A stretch of 64,000 nt of DNA from Meandrina meandrites (taxonomy: Eukaryota; Cnidaria; Anthozoa; Scleractinia; Meandrinidae). Shown piece by piece: positions 56,947 through 64,000 of this stretch. The notes below the pieces were generated by a model. The model saw nothing but the letters and a program-made list of their open reading frames with translations. It was not told where the DNA came from and did no database searches. A program made the position numbers and the translations under genes. The stretch is from the NCBI GenBank assembly GCA_963693305.1, contig OY855908.1:4020501-4084500 (forward strand), written 5' to 3'. How positions within the stretch are numbered: position 1 is the first letter of the stretch; the number at the start of each line of letters is the position of its first letter.

Positions 56947-58110
56947 CGAAGCGCTACATGAAACGCTACGAAAACACGACGCAACACTCGCTCTTAAAGA
57001 AAGACCGCGAACAATCCAAGTGTAAGTTATTGTTTATCTGTTTGAACTTGCCCTAGCATGTTTGTATTACGAAGCGCTAAATGAACGCTAAGAAAACACG
57101 ACACAACCGAGGACCGTTAATAATACAAGCGTAAGTTATTGTTTATCTGTTTGAACTTGCCATAGCATGTTTGTATTACGAAGCGCTACATGAAACGCTA
57201 AGAAAACACGACACAGCACTCGCTCTTAAAGAAAGACCGTTAACAATACAAGCGTAAGTTATTGTTTATCTGTTTGAACTTGTTCTAGTATGTTTGTATT
57301 ACGAAGCGCTAAATGAACGCTAAGAAAACACGACACAACCGAAGAAAGACCGTTAACAATACAAGCGGAAGTTATTGTTTATCTGTTTGAACTTGCCCTA
57401 GCATGTTTGTATTACGAAGCGCTACATGAAACGCTAAGAAAACACGACACAACCGAAGGAAGACCGTTAATGATACAAGCGTAAGTTATTGTTTATCTGT
57501 TTGAACTTGCCATAGCATGTTTGTATTACGAAGCGCTACATGAAACGCTAAGAAAACACGACACAGCACTCGCTCTTAAAGAAAGACCGTTAACAATACA
57601 AGCGTAAGTTATTGTTTATCTGTTTGAACTTGTTCTAGCATGTTTGTATTACGAAGCGCTACATGAAACGCTAAGAAAACACGACACAACCGAAGACCGT
57701 TAATAATACAAGCGTAAGTTATTGTTTATCTGTTTGAACTTGCCATAGCATGTTTGTATTACGAAGCGCTACATGAAACGCTAAGAAAACACGACACAGC
57801 ACTCGCTCTTAAAGAAAGACCGTTAACAATACAAGCGTAAGTTATTGTTTATCTGTTTGAACTTGTTCTAGCATGTTTGTATTACGAAGCGCTACATGAA
57901 ACGCTAAGAAAACACGACACAACCGAAGACCGTTAATAATACAAGCGTAAGTTATTGTTTATCTGTTTGAACTTGCCATAGCATGTTTGTATTACGAAGC
58001 GCTACATGAAACGCTAAGAAAACACGACACAGCACTCGTTGAAAGACCGTTAACAATACAAGCGTAAGTTATTGTTTAACTGTTTTGAACTTGCCCTAGC
58101 ATGTTTGTAT
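56947..58110. repeat. Tandem repeat with alternating 110/123-bp units in PolB intron 1
   Basis: Units beginning cgaagcgcta start at 56947, 57070, 57180, 57302, 57415, 57529, 57652, 57762, 57885 and 57995, giving spacings 123, 110, 122, 113, 114, 123, 110, 123, 110. The longer unit adds about 13 bases (cagcactcgctcttaaag) in the middle. A diverged unit precedes at about 56840. Pairs of long and short units form a higher-order unit of about 233 bp. Confidence 0.92.
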
Positions 58111-58659
58111 GCTCAGTTTTTAGTAGTTTAAAGAACGCACTGAACACCACTCGTATAAGTTTTTGAAAGACTCTTTGCAAATTTTAAACTATTACTGGCG
58201 ACCGTTAAGAACGCGAACAACTGTCACGATTAGAGTTTACACAGACATCAAAGTAAAGAATGAGCGCTAGTTTTTCAGTGTGTAGTAAAGGCTAATCGAT
58301 CCGAAGATATTAAGAACTTTAAGAAATCGACATAAGTTCCGTGATAAAACTTTATCCGTCTAAAACTAGGGCTCCTAACCCAGTGAGAATTATGAACGCG
58401 AACAAAATCTACGCTCGTGTGTTTCAGAACATGATAACAACTTCAAGAATTCGTCATAAGTTTAATGACAAAACGTTATCGAACTAAACCTTAATCGCTC
58501 CTAAAAGAACGGCCATAGAGAACTCTCATGACAGTTTCATGATAAAACTTAATTTAACCAATACTAGCGCTCCTAAAAGAGCGACTAGTAAGAACCCTAA
58601 CAAAATGACTAAAGATAACATTAACACAAGTCGTATAAATGAATTGAAAAATAACTTAC

Positions 58660-58722
58660 ATCAACCACGGCAGCTTCATTCGCCTTCAAGACTTCAGACA
58701 GCACGCCATCAGTAGACTCCAT
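58660..58722 (-). other. PolB first coding exon
   Basis: Minus-strand ATG at 58722, then 21 codons (MESTDGVLSEVLKANEAAVV, then Asp) and a consensus donor GTAAGTTA. It joins in phase 0 to the acceptor at 56128/56127 (tttattttcag). It is too short for ordinary ORF calling. Confidence 0.7.
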
Positions 58723-58856
58723 GATGTTTGTGGCAGCAAGACAGCATGGACAGAATTCAAATTAACACAAACTGCGAGTCAGTTGACTCTAGTATCTCGG
58801 CGTCGGACCTCTCAGGAAACCTGTCTTTGCCTTCGTCAAAACAAAAACGTTCTCTC

Positions 58857-59643
58857 AGGGCCAATTCGCACTAGCGGACAAATGTTGTAACATTTGGTAG
58901 ATTTCATCACTTCTGTGTCACTTGTTACAGAAAACAAGTGCGAATACGTTTTTTGAGACCTAGAACTTGTCAAACAATTCAGGAAAACAAAGAAGCAGTT
59001 GTCTTATGATTGGTCCGCGTTGCACGCGCGATACATTTTGTCAAACAATCGCAAAAACAAGTGCGAACGACTTGTTGGACAAGGGCAAATTTTGTCAAAA
59101 CGGACAAATCTTCAAAGGAGCCGATGTCCTGCCTCAAGGCAGGAAAAGTCATGACAAGTCGCATTCCAACGCCCCTCATAATACCAGATAACAATACGTT
59201 GCTGATTGGCTATTGTGTTTCGTCTGGATTGCACTAAAAAACAACAGGCAAAATTTTCCCGCGATAGGCAGGAAAACATGTTTGTGTGCCGAGGTGAGGT
59301 CGTGGAAGGATGGTAATACCGGGGTTGGAAGAAATGAATGCGGAGGGAACCAGTTTGTGCCACATTTTCCCCGCAGGTCAGCACAAAAACATCACTTCAC
59401 GCGCACTTCAAATGCAAATCGTTTTAAAATATTTCACCACGTAGACCTGCCTGATTATTTGATGTTTGCACAAGATGACCGTGCCGAGAAATGTACCAGG
59501 ATGCCAGAAGCACGTGCAGAGCTATTGTAATAATAATTACACCTTTTGTTTTCTTCAAAATGTCTCTGACTTGTCGCGACAATTTTGTTTTTGTCAAAAA
59601 TGTTATGACATTTAAAACTTGTCCGCTAGTGCGAATCGGCCCT
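58857..59643. mobile_element. Non-autonomous DNA transposon inside the Polinton
   Basis: Inverted termini AGGGCCAATTCGCACTAGCG and the inverse (cgctagtgcgaatcggccct) bound 787 bp with no transposase. Internal repeats of 'gaaaacaagtgcgaa' and 'gacaaattttgtcaaa' words support a MITE. It sits between PolB exon 1 (-) and the RING-like gene (+), i.e. in their shared upstream region. Open frames within it are not supported. Confidence 0.8.
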
Positions 59644-59875
59644 TAGAACCAATCATACACTGTTTCAGTGAAGCTATCGCATGTGTATGTGCTGAGTCGA
59701 CCCACAGAGGAAACATGAGTTCATAGCCGGCCAATCAAAAGCTCGCTTTTCTAACCAATCAGTGCTGCGTAGTTTTTACACAGTTTGATCCCTTTTTTAC
59801 TGAAGCTTTCATTCGTGTCTCAGTCACAAACTTCCAACGCGCTTTCGAAAGGTAATCAAACTTGATTTCTTTAAC

Positions 59876-60584
59876 ATGGCTCAACGTGAAAGTAGACGAC
59901 TTAAGGGAATGAAACCCGAGGTCAAGGCCTTCGAAGAAAGATGTTTTTTTTTGCCTGGCGGCAATAACTCTGAGTAGCCTGACGAGTTCCGCAATCCAAC
60001 GTTTAATCTGCTGCGGGAAGTTCGTGTATTCCAGATGCCAAAATCGCTGGCTTGAAGATTCAACGACCTGTGCCCATTGCAAGCGCGAGTTCTTAGTAGA
60101 AGACAATGCCATTTGGAATCCACCAGAAGAGCTGGCTGCCCCTCCGCAAAGAGAAGTAACCAGGGAGGCATTAACTATCTATCAACAAGACGACAGAGCC
60201 TTCAGAAATCGCGTCACCGTCGAAGTAAGTAATCATGCGTTCGAAAAAATTACTCGCACTGAAGTTTGTACTGAAGTTGTGTTTGTTATTTTTCAGTTTC
60301 CTTTCTCCATCAATCCATTGGATTGGTTTTCCGTATGGGAGGCGATCGATGCCTACTTACCCTTCCATTCTCCGGATCAACCTATGATCATCAGCGCCAA
60401 CGTCTTCTCCGCAGAGCCATTACACATCGTTCATAAATTTCGCTTGGAAACCATAGTGGGCCGCATGATACCAATGGCAATTTTCATCTACACATCCCGC
60501 GTAAGAACACGCTTTCGGTATTTTACAAATAGGCAAATGGAAGACGTCATTTCTTTAACAAACATTCGTTGTGATGACGAGTAA
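59876..60584 (+). pseudogene. RING-like zinc-binding protein gene with one-base frameshift (Polinton)
   Basis: ATG 59876 starts a short basic N-terminus (MAQRESRRLKGMKPEVKAF). A run of nine T (59944-59952) shifts the frame; beyond it the frame 60024-60584 shows KFVYSRCQNRW then TTCAHCKREF. Across the run the cysteine spacing resembles a RING/treble-clef finger, with Tyr where the His ligand is usual. The C-terminal part holds SINPLDWFSVWEAIDAYLPF, without recognisable domain. A 72-base in-frame segment, 60225-60296, has GTAAGT and TTTTTCAG borders and may be an intron that could also be read through. A ubiquitin-ligase role is only a suggestion. Confidence 0.55.
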
Positions 60585-60959
60585 TTTTTTTTCTTTGTAA
60601 TCTAGTTTTATTCATCTTGTAAATAGTCGTTCCCCTCACATACATACATCAGCTCGCAAACACAGTGTCTCCATACTAACTTAACCTCCCAAATAGCACA
60701 CACTCGAAATTGTATAACGTTTGATTGTCGTAAGTCGGGCACGGACCACTTGGGTCGCGTACACGTCCCGCGGTGTAATTTAGCTTTTGCCGTTTATATA
60801 ATATAATAGTTTGTAACATATTTCTGCTGTCTGTCATGAAACTGAGTGAGTGTGTAACATAGTTTTTACCATTACACGATTGGTACAGGTTACTTAGCAA
60901 CCAGACTTAAACTTGTTCCGAAAAGGTTTAGGGATCAGATTCCTCCCTGGCAGGCAATT
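60585..60959. other. Polinton right subterminal region
   Basis: About 375 bases between the RING-like gene and the right TIR. AT-rich, with no supported gene. Confidence 0.45.
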
Positions 60960-61175
60960 ACGTCATTTTAGACCGTTAAAGACCTGGTACGGGTGGTATA
61001 ACAATAGCTTACCATATTTGGGCATGCATGCATAATTTTTCTCATTAAAAAATGAAGTCGGCCATCTTGGATATGTAAATCAGGCAATCCGGCTCTGTGA
61101 TTGGTCCATTCAAATTTTTAATGATATGCACTCGCTCCTGATTGGTTAGGACCCCGTTAAGCGTGCTTTACTACT
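60960..61175 (-). repeat. Polinton right terminal inverted repeat
   Basis: 216 bp, inverse of 43161-43376. Ends ...GCTTTACTACT at 61175, followed by TSD TATAAC (61176-61181). Confidence 0.95.
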
Positions 61176-61181
61176 TATAAC

Positions 61182-61485
61182 TTTGGAGGGAAAAAGGTTG
61201 CAATAAAAGTGACATAACATCTTTTCGATCGTGTTAATAGCAGATAACGTTGTTAGTAGCGGCAATGATAAGCAATGTGTGAATTTGTGATTGTAGCAGA
61301 TTGTAGAGTTAGTGGATTGCTGGCTATAATATAAAAGTAAACAAATTATGCATAAAATAAGAAAAGGAACATAAATTGAAAGTTTAAAATGGGTTTTTGT
61401 AGGAGGCATTACCTTCAGCAAAGTCTTCATAGCAAAAGCGTATACCCTTCCTACATTCGGCAATACACGAGACAGCTAAGCAGTT
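61182..61485 (-). other. LINE sequence between ORF1 and the Polinton insertion
   Basis: About 300 bases of the LINE between the end of ORF1 and the target site. No gene is supported. Together with 43087-43154 it would form the ORF1-ORF2 spacer of the original LINE. Confidence 0.5.
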
Positions 61486-62401
61486 TCAAAGGGTATCTAA
61501 ATCTTCTTCGGTAAAGATCCTGACAGGATTCCCGTCCGGGGATGTTTTCACAAAGACTTTCCCGTCCATTGTCCACACACTGATGATGTAGCCATCTCTT
61601 CGTTTTTTGTTTGCTGAGTCAACCAGGCCTCTCCTGTACGAATTAAGTTAAATTCTCATTTACGAAAAGGCGATCGGTCGATCCGGCAACCGCAGCATAG
61701 CTGGCACTCGGGAACAGATCCGAGGCTTTTATGTTTTTGAGCTTTATCCGTGCCTTGTACAGACTTGTTTTGACTTTGTGGCTGCAGAACTTTGCGATAA
61801 TAGCGTTTTTGCCTTTTTTCCGTCGCAGTTGGTGTGATATTTCGATGTCGTTGGGGGCAACTTGGACGTCAAGTGCAGCCGCAATTTTGAGTACCGCTTC
61901 CTCTGTAGACGCGTAGGAATTTTCAGGAACTTCATGGAATTCTAAACTGTTTTTGCGAGTGTATTGTTCTAGGTTATCCAGAGACTCATTTAGAAAGTCG
62001 ATTTCTTCGTTTTGTTTCTGTAAATCTCACTTTGCAACGTCGAGCGAAGTGGTCGTTGCTTTCAGGCTTTTCACCATCTCAATATTAGCCTTAGAAGTTT
62101 TGTCGAACGTGGTCTTCAGATCACGAAGCTCTTGGTCTTTGATTTGCAGGGAAGCTTTTAATTCGGCTAGTTCTTTCTTGAGCTGCTTGTTATCGAGCAA
62201 AATAGAAGACACTGAAATTTGAATGTCGACCAACATCGTTTTGATTTCGTATAAGTTTGGTTCTTCTTCCTCGCTTGGGTCGGTGTCATCTTTCCTCGTT
62301 TCGGTCCCGCCAGCGTCCGCCAAATTAGATCACTTGGCCGCCGACTTTTCCTCTTCTACAGATCCACGAGCCCCCCTTTTGTTTTTCTGACCAGGTGGCA
62401 T
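61486..62401 (-). pseudogene. L1/Tx1-like LINE ORF1 (right of Polinton)
   Basis: From ATG 62401 (MPPGQKNKRGARG) the frame encodes a basic start, an acidic linker, a coiled coil (IKTMLVDIQISVSSILLDNK and following) and the RRM-like domain with NLEQYTRKNSLEFHEVPENS and EISHQLRRKKGKNAIIAKF, as in L1-type ORF1 RNA chaperones. Two in-frame TGA codons (at about 62330 and 62027) both follow AAG and would each be CGA before a C-to-T change. A one-base shift near 61640 moves the C-terminal part (DGYIISVWTMDGKVFVKTSP...) to another frame ending at 61486. The gene is old and inactive; its ORF2 continues at 43086. Confidence 0.85.
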
Positions 62402-62522
62402 CCAGATATTGGATTTGGATGTAAAACTTTCGCTTATTATGTCGATAAGCACCGAGAGAGGAAGGGTAGAAGCGCTCCGCTTAAAACACACGTTCACCCT
62501 GCTCGGGCCCACGCATGCTCCT

Positions 62523-63174
62523 TTTCAAATCTCCTTATTAACACTCGGTAAGTTACTAAGTTTAAAACAGGTCGCTTAATTTTCCCGCGAAAGTTTTATC
62601 ATTTCCATTCGTCACGCTGCATGGCTGCATGGTAAAACCGGACTATATCCTCAGTTAAATGGTTTTTAATCTGCTAGGAAACTGGAAGCACATATCGCAA
62701 AGAGAATCGAGACTTCCCCTAAATTAGTTAAACAAACTTTGAATGAATTTTGTTTACACTCTGTGTATCCCCCGACTTTACCGAATGCATGACGCGTCAC
62801 GAATTAAAAGGGCAGACGACAGGTGTTTCAAAAGGTTTGTTTAGAGTTCTTCTTGGCTTTGAAATCATGAGCTGTTCTTTCCGATCAGAAGAATCGCCTT
62901 GCAGTCAGGTGTTGGAATTGGCAGAAGAATCCACATCTAACAAAGTCTAGAACAATGTCAGTCTCAGAGACCGCGTCCCTCATGACCAGCAGTCGGGAAA
63001 ACCACCTGTTGTCAGATGCACAGAAATATACCTTTTGGGTAGTAGTTCGAGTTCTCGTAGCCTTTCATAAACATAAAATAAAATGTAAGAAACACCGATT
63101 CCTCGGGTGAAATTGAAAATAGCGAAAGCTGTTGAAAAATTAAGACTAGAACGCTCGCAAAATAGTCTTTGGAT
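62523..63174 (+). repeat. Right copy of the ~640-bp direct repeat
   Basis: Direct-orientation copy of 41050-41695, roughly 96% alike by eye. It begins upstream (in LINE sense) of ORF1 and ends at 'gtctttggatga', where the two flanks diverge. Confidence 0.88.
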
Positions 63175-63240
63175 GATACGTTGATGTTCATGAACTCAGA
63201 GAATTGCATGTTAAAAAGGGGTCTCTGTAAAATGCTGACC

Positions 63241-63440
63241 GGATGGCGGCGGATGGCGGATGGCGGATGGCGGATGGCGGATGGCGGATGGCGGATGGCG
63301 GATGGCGGATGGCGGATGGCGGATGGCGGATGGCGGATGGCGGATGACGGATGGAAAAATGCGGATGATAAAATGCGGATGTAAAAATGCGGATGGTAAA
63401 ATGCGGATGATAAAATGCGGATGGTAAAATGCTGATGAAA
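63241..63440 (+). repeat. Minisatellite: GATGGCG 7-mer array with degenerate tail
   Basis: About 15 head-to-tail copies of ATGGCGG from 63241 to about 63346, then a degenerate part built on 'aaaatgcggatg' to about 63440. Frames through it are repeat artefacts. Confidence 0.93.
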
Positions 63441-64000
63441 AGATACGGAAACAAAGAAAACTAAAAAAAAAGTAATAATGAAATGCTGATGAAAGGGAAA
63501 TTTATTTGCGTTGCTCTCTCAAAAAGAAGACTGTCTATTTAGTCCGGGAGAAGTCCAGATTTTTTTCTTCATTTACATCGGATCCGAATAAAATGGGGAA
63601 GACTTTCATTGAAGAAGAGATACTCGACTTTCCTTTATCATCAGCCGGTCCGTTCTAAAGGCTAGCGCGCGTGAATGAACATAAACGAACGCAACTGAGG
63701 TCTATGGAGTCGTCCGATAGCGAGAAGTCTAGTTTGGAACGTTTGTTATGAAAAGAAAATGAATGAAATGAAACCGGATTGCCAAACAAATTAGCGCTAA
63801 AAATAGACTCACTCGTTTTAGCAGTAAACCCTTTCAAAGGCGGCACGAATTTTCACAGATAAAATGAAAAAACAGAAACAATATTTTAGCAGGAATATCT
63901 TTTGATTGGTATTTTAAGTGAAAAAAAGACTCACAAATTTGTTCTAATCGAAATTTTATGGAAGTTTTTCAAAGCTAATGTTGTTGTGATGTTTCGTTTT
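63441..64000. other. Right end of window
   Basis: AT-rich sequence without a supported exon or clear repeat. Confidence 0.4.

Larger units (their letters stand above)
51249..58722 (-). pseudogene. PolB: Protein-primed DNA polymerase B, four exons with five frameshifts
   Basis: Exons on minus: 58722-58660 (ATG, 21 codons, GTAAGT donor), 56127-55163, 54698-53137, 53044-51249. Introns of 2,532, 464 and 92 bp all have GT-AG ends and phase 0. The N-terminal part is disordered. Then come zinc-binding CxxC clusters, Exo I (FVYADYEAVTD), Exo II (VFHNFKGYDGMF), Exo III (YCVSDVKLLKAG), motif A (VTSLYPFINKYGKYPVGHP), motif B (KLMLNSFWGKFGE) and motif C (FYFDTDSVIY). Frame changes near 55830, 54262, 53860, 53645 and 53010 are each one base; no nonsense substitution was seen between them. 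Total length is about 1,460 codons. Either a recently dead gene or uncorrected assembly indels explains this. Confidence 0.85.
43161..61175. mobile_element. Polinton/Maverick, 18,015 bp, with TIRs and 6-bp target duplication
   Basis: Both ends carry a 216-bp inverted repeat beginning AGTAGTAAAGCACGCTTAAC. Flanking bases are TATAAC at 43155-43160 and again at 61176-61181, an exact 6-bp duplication as expected for Polinton integrase. AG...CT termini, length, and the gene set (retrovirus-like integrase, adenain-like protease, packaging-type ATPase, protein-primed PolB) all agree with the family. Blocks: minus genes 43.7-46.3, plus genes 46.6-51.1, PolB minus 51.2-58.7, plus gene 59.9-60.6 kb. 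It interrupts the LINE between ORF1 and ORF2. Several genes carry lesions and no major capsid gene was found. Confidence 0.95.

Noticed and set aside
56947..58110. CRISPR-like array
   Set aside because: Units are repeated over their full length with no unique spacers, and this is an animal genome.
58967..59530. Several frames of 70-105 residues on both strands
   Set aside because: They fall inside the MITE 58857-59643 and reflect its internal repeats.
61146..61463. 105-residue minus frame with a hydrophobic middle
   Set aside because: It crosses the Polinton/LINE junction and target duplication, so it cannot be an ancestral gene.
63169..63454. Frames made of DGGWRMA or HPPSAIR repeats
   Set aside because: Translation of the 7-bp minisatellite, not a gene.

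Overview
This is animal nuclear DNA, most likely from a cnidarian and probably a stony coral. The organism is an inference. It rests on spliced genes with GT-AG introns, a replication-type histone cluster with metazoan 3' stem-loops, an intronless class A GPCR, an NWD-type DUF4062/NACHT/WD40 gene, and many SINEs, MITEs, LINEs and a Polinton. No bacterial operon, rRNA gene or genuine tRNA gene was seen.

Layout. 1-1000: last exon of an SLC38-like amino-acid transporter behind a SINE. 3.2-9.7 kb: histone cluster in the order H2B(-), H2A(+), H4(-), H3(+), H1(+). H4 is a rearranged pseudogene, and H3 has lost half of its 3' stem-loop. A LINE tail lies between H3 and H1. 9.7-16.4 kb: MITE-rich spacer and a GPCR (12309-13433, -). 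16.5-35.7 kb: a complete gene of 24 exons for a protein of about 1,750-1,780 residues of the NWD family. I placed exon borders by splice consensus, phase and family motifs; its introns hold SINEs, MITEs, LINE relics and tandem repeats. 36.9-37.9 kb: a two-exon gene for a small secreted cysteine peptide (-).

41-63.2 kb is a nest of mobile elements. An L1/Tx1-like LINE (-; ORF1 at 61.5-62.4 kb, endonuclease part of ORF2 at 42.2-43.1 kb) is split between ORF1 and ORF2 by a Polinton/Maverick at 43161-61175 (18,015 bp). The Polinton has 216-bp terminal inverted repeats, AG...CT ends and an exact 6-bp target duplication (TATAAC). The LINE plus Polinton block is itself flanked by direct repeats of about 640 bp. 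Inside the Polinton, a left minus-strand set encodes an acidic-tailed unknown, a DEDDh-exonuclease-like protein, a GRF zinc-finger protein and a basic protein with a possible PCNA-binding peptide. A plus-strand set encodes integrase, a DFYLTLPSN-type protein, an adenain-like protease, a packaging-type ATPase, small basic and coiled-coil proteins and a PLA2-like protein. A protein-primed DNA polymerase B gene lies on minus with three spliceosomal introns and five one-base frameshifts, and a RING-like gene lies on plus near the right end. I see no double jelly-roll major capsid gene.

Together the Polinton genes look like a virus-like self-replicating transposon: integrase for insertion, PolB for copying, protease and ATPase for virion assembly. 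In this copy the polymerase is interrupted, the protease lacks its expected histidine and the capsid gene is not seen, so it is probably no longer autonomous unless the one-base indels are assembly errors.
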